Assembly: GCA_964569185.1 (NCBI GenBank)
Contig: CAZMTP010000015.1
Span: forward strand, 1-29,138
Direction of reading: 5' to 3'
DNA: 29,138 bases
DNA from: DATIJP01 sp964569185
Lineage (GTDB): Bacteria > Chlamydiota > Chlamydiia > Chlamydiales > Rhabdochlamydiaceae
A program made the position numbers and the translations under genes. The stretch's first letter is position 1, and every line of letters begins with the position of its first letter. Below, in pieces: positions 21,156 through 29,138 of the stretch. Below the pieces are notes generated by a model, which had not been told where the DNA came from, did not search any database, and was given only the letters and a program-made list of their open reading frames with translations.

Positions 21156-22281
21156 AGTCTGCACCGAATACAAGTCCGGAAAGTGACAGATCTCCAAGTG
21201 GTTTGATTATTTGATCACTTGATAGAAGAATGATGAATTGGTTCTGTTCAAACCAGATATGATATTCCCACCCTAAATGGAATCCAAGGTGATAAAAATT
21301 ATTGCAAAAATAGGTGTCCCATTGGATGCCTAAATTTAGTTCCGCATCCACTTTTAATGTATCGATACGGTCCGTTACATCAAACAAGGTAGGAACACCA
21401 AGGAAAGTCAACCCAGTGACCGAAACATCATGTGTCAGTGTCTGATTGTCGGAAACATCAAAGAAGCCCCACAAAAGTGCAACCCCTCCATGTCCATAAA
21501 GGCTCCAGGTACTATTGAATGCAAAATTCAGATCCAACTCTGCAAGAGGCCCAATTCCCCAGAAATGATTCCTGTCTTTAGAACGAAAACTTGAGGCGCG
21601 TAAGGCGCTATTTCCATTACTCCCCGTTGTTACGAAAGTATAAGTAATATTAAAATCTTGTTTGATCCATGCGCTCCGGACCCCAAGGATAGGATGAACC
21701 GACAAAAAATCTCCTATCCAATAAGCACGGCCTAACCCTAAGTCTAAAGTGTCGAAACGAAGATCCCATTTAGCCCCCGCTTTATGAACTAAGTTTCCAA
21801 TTAAAGTAGACACTCCTCTAATTGGAAAAAGGGAATTATTTGAAACATCTGAAACAGTATTTTTTCTTTGATCATAGGAGAAATGGGTCCATGAAAGAGC
21901 CATATCCCAACCATCATGAGGTAAATTACCTATTAATGTGGCTCTAAGCCCAGGATGGAATCCGATCTGGACATGTTTTACTCTACCATTTTGAGGCAAT
22001 GGAACAGGTGCTCCTACAGAGAAATTTACAGGTACAGGATCCTTGATTGCATATGCTAATCCTTCTTCTTGTGCCATTAAAAGTAGAAAATCAATATGCC
22101 CGATAATATTGCCCTGGACATCTTTTCGTGCGGGAGGATTAAAACAGTGGCCTGCACTGGTTTCTTGATAAAAACAGCAGGATGAAAAGGTCTCTTCTTC
22201 CTCTTGAAAATCGCTATAGAGCAGAAGAGGAAGGCATTGAATAAATATGGTTGTAAGCCTAAAGTTTCTTAAGTTCATCAT
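21145..22281 (-). CDS. MOMP-like outer membrane porin A
   Basis: A 378-residue beta-barrel protein of the MOMP-like family found in Chlamydia-related bacteria and akin to the Legionella major outer membrane protein. A signal peptide (residues 1-22, LTTIFIQCLPLLLYS) precedes a short Cys-containing stretch. The blocks shared with the other copies here are DFLLLMAQEEGLAYAI, HVQIGFHPGLRATLIGN, DGWDMALSWTHFSY, WDLRFDTLDLGLGRAYWIGD, VRSAWIKQDFNITY, NHFWGIGPLAELD, LNLGIQWDTYF, GWEYHIWFEQNQF and LSGLVFGADFNF. It ends in Phe, the outer-membrane assembly signal. The fold is probably a 16-strand-type porin in the outer membrane. It is probably cotranscribed with the next two porin genes (19- and 15-base gaps). 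Confidence 0.8.
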   Translation of the reverse strand: MMNLRNFRLTTIFIQCLPLLLYSDFQEEEETFSSCCFYQETSAGHCFNPPARKDVQGNIIGHIDFLLLMAQEEGLAYAIKDPVPVNFSVGAPVPLPQNGRVKHVQIGFHPGLRATLIGNLPHDGWDMALSWTHFSYDQRKNTVSDVSNNSLFPIRGVSTLIGNLVHKAGAKWDLRFDTLDLGLGRAYWIGDFLSVHPILGVRSAWIKQDFNITYTFVTTGSNGNSALRASSFRSKDRNHFWGIGPLAELDLNFAFNSTWSLYGHGGVALLWGFFDVSDNQTLTHDVSVTGLTFLGVPTLFDVTDRIDTLKVDAELNLGIQWDTYFCNNFYHLGFHLGWEYHIWFEQNQFIILLSSDQIIKPLGDLSLSGLVFGADFNF

Positions 22282-22300
22282 ATTCTCATTACTTTAAAAA

Positions 22301-23467
22301 TTAAAACTCTAATTGTGCTCCCAATACGATCCCTGCAAGTGAAAGATTTTGTTGTTCTTGAACGGTAAAAGCTGTAGGTCTGAGAACAATGAAATGATCC
22401 ATAAGATTCATACCAAACCAGTATTGCTGTTCCCAGCCTGCTTTGATCACAAGATGCTGCTGTTCAAAAATTGTTGATTCCCATTGAATTCCCAATGCTA
22501 ATTCTAAATTTGTTTTAATCGTATAAAAATGATCGTTTAATCCAAGAGAGGGAAGAGTTACTACAGGTCTTAAAAGATCAGTATTTGTGGTTTTATTCTT
22601 TATATCAAACCAGCTAAAAAGAAGAGAAGCAGCCGCTTTTCCATAAAAATCCCAATGTTTTGCAAGATGCCAAGAAGAATAAATCCCCACACGAGGCCCT
22701 AAGCCCCAATTTTGATTCTTTAATAGGACCCTGACTTGCGAAAAAAAGGGGATTAAAGTGTTGTCAGGATTAAAAGTGTTGTCAGAAGGATTAAAATAGG
22801 TAATACCAAAGTGCTGATGGATCCAAGCTGCTTTGAGTCCAAAAAAGGGTTGAATCATATAAGCTTTGCCAAGCCAAAATCGGCGTCCCAGTTCCGCATC
22901 CAGTGTATTGAAATGCAATTCCCAGTGAGCTTTTACAGAGGAAGCAAACAGAATTGAGGTGATGGGATGTATCCAGTTTGTAGTCACTTGTCGATCAAGA
23001 TCGCCACCAGTTGTGGCACTTCCATCTTTTCTAGTATCCAAATGGGTCCAAAGAAGAGAACCATTCCAGTCATCATGATCGAAAAATAGCGACATTCCAA
23101 CACGGACGCCAGGATTTTTTGCTGTATGGATACTTTTTACCTTCGCCCCTACAATAGGAGGGGGTGGTGGAATAGAAAGTATCGCAATAGGAGTTTGTGA
23201 AGTGATTGTGTAGTTAAGACCTCCCTCTTTTGCTGCCCAATATAAAAAGTCTGCAAAAACAGCAATATCTGCTTTTTCATCGCAAGGCTTAAAGCGATAG
23301 GCACTGTTAATCATCTCACAATTTTTTAGTTCACAAGGAGGAAAGCTGGGAGAAGGACAGATCGGATTTTTATGAGAGCAATCATTAGCATTTAATAGAT
23401 TTTTGCTATGAGGCCAAAGACTCAGCGCACACAATAAAAAAGAGGCCATTTTTCTATTCAATATCAT
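22301..23467 (-). CDS. MOMP-like outer membrane porin B
   Basis: A 388-residue paralogue. The signal peptide is MASFLLCALSLWPHS and nearby. The mature N-terminus is cysteine-rich (eight Cys in residues 30-59: CSHKNPIC, PPCELKNCEM, FKPCDEK), suited to the disulfide cross-linking that stiffens chlamydial outer membranes. Family blocks: DFLYWAAKEGGLNYTI, NPGVRVGMSLFFDHDDWNGS, LLWTHLDT, WELHFNTLDAELGRRFWLGK, LKAAWIHQHFGITY, NWGLGPRVGIYSSWHL, LELALGIQWE, GWEQQYWFGMNL and a terminal GIVLGAQLEF. A proline-rich loop (SIPPPPPIVG) lies before the second strand, probably surface-exposed or in the pore. AGGA precedes the ATG by five bases. Confidence 0.8.
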   Translation of the reverse strand: MILNRKMASFLLCALSLWPHSKNLLNANDCSHKNPICPSPSFPPCELKNCEMINSAYRFKPCDEKADIAVFADFLYWAAKEGGLNYTITSQTPIAILSIPPPPPIVGAKVKSIHTAKNPGVRVGMSLFFDHDDWNGSLLWTHLDTRKDGSATTGGDLDRQVTTNWIHPITSILFASSVKAHWELHFNTLDAELGRRFWLGKAYMIQPFFGLKAAWIHQHFGITYFNPSDNTFNPDNTLIPFFSQVRVLLKNQNWGLGPRVGIYSSWHLAKHWDFYGKAAASLLFSWFDIKNKTTNTDLLRPVVTLPSLGLNDHFYTIKTNLELALGIQWESTIFEQQHLVIKAGWEQQYWFGMNLMDHFIVLRPTAFTVQEQQNLSLAGIVLGAQLEF

Positions 23468-23482
23468 TGCATTCCTAAAAGG

Positions 23483-24634
23483 TTAAAATTCCCATCTTCC
23501 TGAAAGGGTAACTCCAGAGAGTATAAGATCTCCATTTTTAACATCGAAAGGCAAGTTGAAGAAGATCATATATAACTGATTTTGTTTGAACCAGATCTGT
23601 TCATCCCAACCCAAAGCAAACATGAGTTTACGTTTATTTTCGCAAAAGTAATGTTCCCATTGAATTCCAACACGAAAATCTAAATTGGCCTGCTGAGAGC
23701 TAAAATCGCTTTTAATATCTTCACGCATGGGGACAAAATCAGGAATATCTACTTCTTGCATATGAATGTTGAAATATCCCCAAATCAAAGAGGCTGAAAT
23801 ATCACCATAAATTCCCCAAGAATCGTTTAAATGCCAAAAGGAGCTAACGCCCGCTCGGGGACCGATTCCCCAAAAGTGGTTTTTTGTTTTCACATCGATT
23901 TCAGAAAGTCCAGGAGTCAATAGCACACCAGCGGCAGAAAAGAGCCCTGGAATTTTAAAATAGTTCACATCTAGTCCCTGTTTTATCCAGGAAGTGCGCA
24001 CCGCAGCATAGGGTCTTATAGATAAACAGCTGCCTACCCAAGAATCTCTTCCGCACTCTAGGTCAACTAGATCTTCATGCATGGTCCACTTGGCAGACGC
24101 AACTGCAGCTTCGAAAAATGAATTACCGAAAAGACTGGTTAAAGACAGTGGAACGAAAGGAAAGATCATCGTTGTAAAAAGTCTTTCATTGGGTTGTGCA
24201 GTGACATGGCTATCTTTATTTGTATAAAATCGTGTCCAGACAACTGTTAGATCCCATATATCATCAGCAAAATAGCCTCCTAATTTGGCTCTGAATCCCC
24301 AGTCCCAGCTTCCTGCAACATTGATGACTCTAGCATTATTGTTGGGCAGCTGACCAAACGGGAATTTTGGTTGAAAATTTGAAAAATTATTAGGCGGGTT
24401 ATGATCTTTAATCGCGTAATCTAGATTATCCTCTTTTGTAAACCAATAGATTCCATCGAGCTGTGCGAAAATTTGCCAGGGCTCGCAAGAATCGAAAGCT
24501 GCCGGCGGACTGTACAGAATAGAACATTGAGGAGCCGCCATATATTCGCAACTTGATTGATAGTCGGTGGCAAGCAATAAGGTTTTAAAACTGAGGAGGA
24601 AACAGCAGGAAAGAATAGGTTTACAAAAATTCAT
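23483..24634 (-). CDS. MOMP-like outer membrane porin C
   Basis: A paralogue, 383 residues from the ATG at 24634, chosen because it places the signal peptide (MNFCKPILSCCFLLSFKTLL) at the N-terminus; an ATG at 24667 would add 11 polar residues. Family blocks: LDGIYWFTKEDNLDYAI, WGFRAKLGGYFADDIWDLTV, VWTRFYTNKDS, WTMHEDLVDLECGRDSWVGS, VRTSWIKQGLDVNY, NHFWGIGPRAGVSSFWHL, LDFRVGIQWEHYF, LGWDEQIWFKQNQLYM, and the C-terminus LSGVTLSGRWEF ending in Phe. It differs from its siblings mostly in the segments between strands, as expected for surface loops. It is the first gene of the three-porin unit and is divergent from the 678-residue protein. Confidence 0.8.
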   Translation of the reverse strand: MNFCKPILSCCFLLSFKTLLLATDYQSSCEYMAAPQCSILYSPPAAFDSCEPWQIFAQLDGIYWFTKEDNLDYAIKDHNPPNNFSNFQPKFPFGQLPNNNARVINVAGSWDWGFRAKLGGYFADDIWDLTVVWTRFYTNKDSHVTAQPNERLFTTMIFPFVPLSLTSLFGNSFFEAAVASAKWTMHEDLVDLECGRDSWVGSCLSIRPYAAVRTSWIKQGLDVNYFKIPGLFSAAGVLLTPGLSEIDVKTKNHFWGIGPRAGVSSFWHLNDSWGIYGDISASLIWGYFNIHMQEVDIPDFVPMREDIKSDFSSQQANLDFRVGIQWEHYFCENKRKLMFALGWDEQIWFKQNQLYMIFFNLPFDVKNGDLILSGVTLSGRWEF

Positions 24635-24739
24635 AATGTCAACTTTGAAAAAATGTATTTCCCACATTATTGAAAAGTGAAAATTTGTGCAATCAATTTT
24701 TTTTAATTAGGTTTTAGAATTTAGTAATTAGAGACTTAG

Positions 24740-24764
24740 TTTAGTTTTTGTTTTAAAAACTAAA
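24740..24764. repeat. AT-rich perfect inverted repeat in divergent intergenic region
   Basis: TTTAGTTTTT (24740-24749) and AAAAACTAAA (24755-24764) form a 10-base-pair stem with loop GTTTT. It lies between the start of porin C and the gene at 24824. A bidirectional terminator makes little sense between divergent starts, so an operator or a structural promoter element is possible. The rest of 24668-24823 is very AT-rich with no other feature I can support. Confidence 0.5.
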
Positions 24765-24823
24765 TTAAATTTATTGATTAATAATTAAATCATAATTAAC
24801 TTAATAAAAGGGGAGGGCGCTCC

Positions 24824-26860
24824 ATGGCTCTGGGTAAACACCAAGAGGAATTCTCTATTTTGGAAGCGATCGACTATTTATCGAGCATGTCTGAGGTCGA
24901 CCAGGTAGAACCCTCTAAAATTATCAAAATCAATTGGTTGGATCCCAGCCAAACCGGTCAAAATCAAGAAGTGGTGAGGCAGACCTTTAAGGTGGTCCAT
25001 CGTTATCTTGAAGATCTTTATGAAAAAAATAGGCCGCAACTCAAAGAAGTGGAAACGCAAAGGGGAATTCAGGCCATTATGGTCCTGGCTAAAGAGGCGG
25101 CGCAAAAATTAGATAAATACACACAGCTTTTTAAGGAAGTCCATGGGCCCCAAGGGGTGAGCCGACTTAAAGAATATCAATCGCTGCAACATTTTTATCT
25201 CAGCAAGATCATGCAGAAGTTTCAAGAGGAGGAAATAGAAGCGGCTCCGACACCCACAGCGCCAGAAGAATTGAAAAACTTAGGAGAGGTGCGCAATGAT
25301 GATCATTATGAGCTATTTCTGATCAAAAATCTGCAAGGACTTCCCTACTTTAATCAAAGTTTACTAGCACACATTAAACTTGTAGGGGGAGCAGATCAAC
25401 TATTGTCCTCTACAGAGGCTGAAGATCCCTTCCTGCGTTTTCAAGAAATACAAGACCGAGATCTCCACGAAGGGGCTTTAGAAATTTTAGAGCTAGCAAG
25501 GCCGCACATTGAGGAGTTTTACAAAGAAGGGATGCATTTGAAAGATAAAGGGCTTGTCTCTTCTATTAATAAAGCAGTGATGGCCTTAATGCTTACAGCC
25601 AATGCAAAAAATTTGATGGGTTCGACGCGGGGAAAAAATTGCCTGTCTTACTATGCCGATTTTCATTTTTATTTGCGGGAGGCGCTCTCTTCTCCTGCTT
25701 ATAGTAGACTGATTGCGCTGCCTCCAGAGCCTTCAGACCATTTTTCCCATACGCTGATGAATTTAGCTCATGCTCTATGCTGCTTTTTCTTTTTCCGCAT
25801 TCCGCATGATAACAGAATGATTGCCTTCATTCACGAGCTCATTCATCGAACAGAAGAAAAAAGCTCTGGTCCTGAGATATGGAACACTTTTTTGCGTGAT
25901 GATGAAGCGTTAAGAGAGAAATTAAAACATTTTCCTCATGGACCGGTTGTAAAAACAATGGAATCTCTGCAAAAACAGGAGCAAGGATTTGATCCGCTCA
26001 GTCAAGGAAACTATCCTGTACAGCTGTTTAACTTTTTCCAAGAGGACATCCATGTGACTGTCCTCAGGATTCCATGCCCTACAAAACAGCTTGTTATTAA
26101 TCATGCGGAGATCATCCCTGAATTTAAAGGACTGATCCGTTACTTCAAAGAGTCTCACGTCAGACATTTACTGATCAATCTTCAGGACCGTAATGATCCT
26201 CTGGGAGAACAAGCACGTTCTTTCGCATTAGAGCAGTTACCACTGGATCCAGAATTTGCAGACCATTTGACAGTGGTCACTCTTCCACTGTTTGCAGAGG
26301 TTTCTGTGGAAATTCAAAACACAACAGAATTTATAAAGCAGTTTAAGGAACAAGTGGTGGGCTTTTTTTTCCCGAAACCATTTGATAGGATTGTGTTAGA
26401 AGGGTGGGTTTCAAATCTATTAGAACAGATGCACCGTTTACTCTTTGATTCTAAGGAGTTTCTTACATTAGAGCAGCGGCAAAGTTTTTTAACGCTCTTT
26501 TATTCTTTTTTTATTCTAAAGCTGGTTGAGATTTTGGATTGTGATTCGATCAGTTTTACTTCTAAAGATGGTCTCGATGTAGGCGGAGCTGCCGATGCCT
26601 GCTTTTTCTCCTTTTTAAGGTTGATGGTGAGCAGCAATCCCTGGGCTGAAGAAGAAAAAGAGTTTGTGCTTTGGATGTTTTACTATTTTCCCTTGATGGT
26701 TAGAGAAAGGCCGATCCATCCCGAGCCTTTTAAACGGGTGATCGCAGCTCTTGCAGAGCTTCATACTAAGCTACAAGAAGATAGAAAAGCACTCATCGCC
26801 CCATTTTCTAGTCTCTATTCAGATTTCGATTTTCTAAAGATCAAAATCCAAAGAAGTTAA
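24824..26860 (+). CDS. Large cytosolic protein of unknown function
   Basis: A 678-residue protein I do not recognise, with no signal peptide or transmembrane segment. The N-terminal 140 residues are helical and charged (RQTFKVVHRYLEDLYEKNRP, KIMQKFQEEEIEAAPTP), ending in a Pro/Ala hinge at about 144-153. The middle has helical repeats including HTLMNLAHALCCFFFFRIPH, VKTMESLQKQEQGF and FNFFQEDIHVTVLRIP. The C-terminal third contains a beta-alpha pattern (HVRHLLINLQDRNDPLGEQA, LTVVTLPLFAEVSVE) that might be a Rossmann-like unit. DSISFTSKDGLDVGGAADAC near residue 577 is a glycine-rich segment. A very strong AAGGGGAGGG precedes the ATG, predicting high translation. It may be a chlamydial conserved protein; function unknown. 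Confidence 0.65.
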   Translation: MALGKHQEEFSILEAIDYLSSMSEVDQVEPSKIIKINWLDPSQTGQNQEVVRQTFKVVHRYLEDLYEKNRPQLKEVETQRGIQAIMVLAKEAAQKLDKYTQLFKEVHGPQGVSRLKEYQSLQHFYLSKIMQKFQEEEIEAAPTPTAPEELKNLGEVRNDDHYELFLIKNLQGLPYFNQSLLAHIKLVGGADQLLSSTEAEDPFLRFQEIQDRDLHEGALEILELARPHIEEFYKEGMHLKDKGLVSSINKAVMALMLTANAKNLMGSTRGKNCLSYYADFHFYLREALSSPAYSRLIALPPEPSDHFSHTLMNLAHALCCFFFFRIPHDNRMIAFIHELIHRTEEKSSGPEIWNTFLRDDEALREKLKHFPHGPVVKTMESLQKQEQGFDPLSQGNYPVQLFNFFQEDIHVTVLRIPCPTKQLVINHAEIIPEFKGLIRYFKESHVRHLLINLQDRNDPLGEQARSFALEQLPLDPEFADHLTVVTLPLFAEVSVEIQNTTEFIKQFKEQVVGFFFPKPFDRIVLEGWVSNLLEQMHRLLFDSKEFLTLEQRQSFLTLFYSFFILKLVEILDCDSISFTSKDGLDVGGAADACFFSFLRLMVSSNPWAEEEKEFVLWMFYYFPLMVRERPIHPEPFKRVIAALAELHTKLQEDRKALIAPFSSLYSDFDFLKIKIQRS

Positions 26861-26901
26861 GTATATAATAAATTTTTTAAATCAGATATGACAAAATCTA
26901 T

Positions 26902-28077
26902 ATGGTGGTGATTCCTGTTGTACTCGCCTTTTTAGCCATTTTTACCAGTTTTTCTTTTTTCTATTATTTTACCCATTTATTCCAAGTTATTGAGGATAAA
27001 AATAATGTAGAGCGGCTCTGTGCTTTTATACGGGACACTCCTCCTGAAGAATCTTGCAACTGCGAACTTCCAGAACCTGAGCCGTGTTGTGCAGATAGTA
27101 TGATCAATCGGAACTGTCAGCCAATGGCGGCTGGTTATAATGCACCTGCGCCTGTAGAGCTTGATTGTTGCCAAAACGGATTTCTATTTTGGTTTAGCTT
27201 CCTTTATTGGCAGCCAGAACAAAATTTTATGGACATTGCCTTCGAATCAGACTCTGTGATTCGCAATAATGCGTGTGGGTTTAGCTGGAGGCATGGAGAC
27301 GTGATCGAAATGGACTCCAGTTTTCAGCCTGGATTGAAAGTGGGAGGCGATTATTTTTTGCCCTGCTTTGATAATTGGGATATTTCAGCTGAATATACCC
27401 ATTTGCATACAAAAAACTCCAAAGGCGCCGTGGAACCGTCAGAAGGATTCCTCTATGCCCGGTGGATTCAACCCAACCTTATTTCAAATAACTCTGCAAC
27501 CACTATTTGTGACAGTTGGCAACTGAATTTTAATGTGTTGAATCTTGAGATTGGGCGGCGCTGCTATATCGGCGAAAGATTTATCACAAGGCCTTATATT
27601 GGACTTGCTACGGCCTGGATTAGTCAAAAATTTAAAGCCGCTATTGACCTGATCTCTCCCCCGGTGTTCCTAAAGGTCACAGATTCAAGTAGCTGCTGGG
27701 CGATTGGCCCCAGAATCGGGGTCGATGGAAATTGGTATTTTACTAACTGTTTTAGTTTGGTGGGGAATATTGCAACCGATATCCTCTTTACGCATTACCA
27801 TTTAAACTTGCATCAACGGGCGACTAACGATGACACTATATTTTTAACCTCTTCTTCTAATGTCAATACAGTACGACAGGAATTAGAATTATATATCGGA
27901 CTTAGTTATGAATTCTTAGATTGTTACTATTACTTTAGTTTAGAGGCTGGGTATGAGTTTCAAGTCTGGTGGAACCAGAATATGATCCGTTGGTTCAATG
28001 ACATTACCTTTGTAGCTACCCCTCAAGGCAATCTTTATCTTCAAGGTCTAATAATTACATTTAAAGTTGGATTCTAA
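26902..28077 (+). CDS. MOMP-like outer membrane porin D, Cys-rich
   Basis: A 391-residue MOMP-like protein. The N-terminus is a long hydrophobic segment (residues 1-27) acting as a signal peptide or anchor. A cysteine-rich stretch follows (ESCNCELPEPEPCCADSM, NRNCQPM, LDCCQNGF) with at least eight Cys. The family blocks are WFSFLYWQPEQNFMDIAF, PGLKVGGDYFLPCFDNWD, AEYTHLHTKNS, WQLNFNVLNLEIGRRCYIGE, LATAWISQKFKA, SCWAIGPRIGVDGNWYF, LELYIGLSYEF, AGYEFQVWWNQNMI and the final LIITFKVGF. It differs from porins A-C by more cysteines and a distinct N-terminal module, but the barrel plan is the same. It is very close in sequence to the next gene. Confidence 0.8.
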   Translation: MVVIPVVLAFLAIFTSFSFFYYFTHLFQVIEDKNNVERLCAFIRDTPPEESCNCELPEPEPCCADSMINRNCQPMAAGYNAPAPVELDCCQNGFLFWFSFLYWQPEQNFMDIAFESDSVIRNNACGFSWRHGDVIEMDSSFQPGLKVGGDYFLPCFDNWDISAEYTHLHTKNSKGAVEPSEGFLYARWIQPNLISNNSATTICDSWQLNFNVLNLEIGRRCYIGERFITRPYIGLATAWISQKFKAAIDLISPPVFLKVTDSSSCWAIGPRIGVDGNWYFTNCFSLVGNIATDILFTHYHLNLHQRATNDDTIFLTSSSNVNTVRQELELYIGLSYEFLDCYYYFSLEAGYEFQVWWNQNMIRWFNDITFVATPQGNLYLQGLIITFKVGF

Positions 28078-28095
28078 TTAACTTAATTAAGTTAA
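28078..28095. repeat. Perfect 18-base palindrome after porin D stop
   Basis: TTAACTTAATTAAGTTAA reads the same on both strands and starts directly after the TAA stop codon of porin D. CTTAATTAAT follows again at 28101-28110. It has no loop and no GC stem, so it is a poor intrinsic terminator. It could be a dimeric regulator site in front of the last porin gene, or chance in very AT-rich DNA. Confidence 0.5.
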
Positions 28096-28146
28096 TTATA
28101 CTTAATTAATATTTTTATTATATTAGTTTATGTTAATAATTAGATT

Positions 28147-29106
28147 ATGGAATCCTATAATAGGAGTAAAGCCTTATTGGCCTTACTCTGTATCTATTTG
28201 TTCTTATTCGCCGGCCCTCATTTTTATGAGGCATTGACAAAAATGATATCAGACGACTCTGCGCCATTATATGGGGCAGTCCTTCTGAAGAATTCTGATT
28301 GCGAGATTTCAACTCCTGTTAAACCCTGTTGTGTGGATGTAGATGTTGTGGTCAATCAGAATTGTCAGCCTATGACTGCTGGGTACAATGCGCCAGCTCC
28401 TGTGAATTTAAACTGTTGCCAGAAAGGGTTTCTATTTTGGTTTAGCTTTCTTTACTGGCAGCCAGAGCAGAACTTTATGGACATTGCTTTCGAATCTGAC
28501 TCTGTGATTCGCAATAATGCGTGTGGGTTTAGCTGGAAGCATGGGGACGTGATTGAAATGGACTCCAGTTTTCAGCCTGGATTTAAAGTGGGAGTGGATT
28601 ATCTTTTGCCTTGCTTTGATTATTGGGATATCTCAGCGGAATATACCCATTTGCATACAAAAAATTCCAAAGGCGCCATGGAACCGTCAGAGGGATTCCT
28701 CTATGCCCGGTGGATTCAACCCAATCTTATTTCAAACAACTCTGCCACACGTATTTGTGACAGTTGGCAACTGAACTTTAATGTTTTAAATATCGATATT
28801 GGCCGTCGCTGCTACATTGGCGAAAGATTTATCACAAGACCTTATATCGGAGTTGCTACTGCTTGGATTAGTCAGAAATTTAAAGCAGATATTGAACTTA
28901 TCTCTCCTTTATTACTCTTAAAAGTCACAGACTCAAGCAGCTGCTGGGCGATTGGCCCCAGAATTGGTATCGATGGAAACTGGTATTTTACCAATTGTTT
29001 CAGTCTTGTAGGTAATATTGCGACCGATATCTTTTTCACACACTATCAATTAAAACTTCACCAACACGCTTCAAATGACGATAGGGTGTGTTGCATAACT
29101 CTCTAG
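28147..29106 (+). pseudogene. MOMP-like porin E, 3' end replaced by insertion-sequence end
   Basis: The open frame encodes 319 residues. From about residue 74 (NQNCQPMTAGYNAPAPVNLN) to about 312 it is nearly identical to porin D, including WFSFLYWQPEQNFMDIAFES, DISAEYTHLHTKNSKGA and SCWAIGPRIGIDGNWYF. After HQHASNDD the sequence leaves the paralogue and ends RVCCITL-stop. Porin D continues about 78 more residues, including the last strands and the terminal Phe. The departure coincides with GGGTGTGTTGCATAACTC, which resembles an insertion-sequence terminal repeat. The protein lacks the C-terminal assembly signal and last strands, so it is almost certainly not a working porin. The N-terminal module (residues 1-70, MESYNRSKALLALLCIYLFL) is unlike that of porin D. 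Confidence 0.8.
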
Positions 29107-29138
29107 AGGCCAAGGTCTAAAAAGATGTCTTGATAAAA
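29084..29138. mobile_element. Probable end of an insertion sequence (partial, runs off window)
   Basis: At 29084 the porin homology stops and GGGTGTGTTGCATAACTCT begins. Ends of the form GGsTxTGTTGCATAA are typical of IS5/IS903-type elements, so this looks like a terminal inverted repeat followed by internal element sequence up to the window end. No transposase reading frame can be judged in 55 bases, and the other end and target duplication are outside the window. Family assignment is from resemblance only. Confidence 0.55.

Overview
The window looks like chromosomal DNA of a Chlamydia-related (environmental) chlamydia. The evidence is a set of MOMP-like beta-barrel outer membrane proteins ending in phenylalanine, a protein with the double hydrophobic lobe of chlamydial inclusion-membrane (Inc) proteins, a queuine-type tRNA-guanine transglycosylase coupled to a VUT/YhhQ transporter, and many small secreted or membrane proteins of unknown function. 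I cannot name the genus from sequence alone. No tRNA, rRNA or CRISPR array was seen.

Left part (1-7304): small, mostly unrelated genes in both orientations. They are a truncated BAAT N-terminal domain protein, a DHFR/RibD-like reductase, an alpha/beta hydrolase, a DUF2442 protein beside a frameshifted DUF4160 remnant, a lipoprotein, two unknown proteins, a Gly/Tyr/His-rich secreted protein, a thioredoxin-fold [2Fe-2S] ferredoxin and an RDD membrane protein. Several of these are worn or truncated, as expected in an accessory region.

Middle (7305-18071): a long run of minus-strand genes. The most striking part is eight consecutive diverged paralogues of 258-297 residues (11368-18071). Each has an N-terminal membrane segment, a juxtamembrane motif close to RFCxxQTDGF, and a compact domain whose conserved residues follow the order of a protein-kinase-like fold: glycine-containing loop, VLK lysine, an Asp 5-6 residues before an Asn, then an IDxG motif. 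All eight keep these residues. Most neighbours overlap by 4-32 bases, and a palindromic intergenic repeat splits the run into 3 + 5 genes. The run continues into a small heat-shock protein, a membrane-anchored family-2 glycosyltransferase, the VUT transporter and tgt. The last two overlap and probably form a queuine-salvage unit.

Right part (18072-29138): an Inc-like membrane protein with a GNAT domain is expressed from a near-consensus promoter that overlaps the divergent start of the kinase-like array. Then come a secreted beta-rich protein, a PiT phosphate permease, three minus-strand MOMP-like porins, a large unknown cytosolic protein, and two plus-strand MOMP-like genes that are near-identical over much of their length. 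The last copy is cut by what appears to be the end of an insertion sequence running off the window. Three plus-strand genes (6378, 18140, 20163) have promoter-like -35/-10 pairs ending only 9-10 bases before the start codon, which predicts leaderless or nearly leaderless mRNAs.
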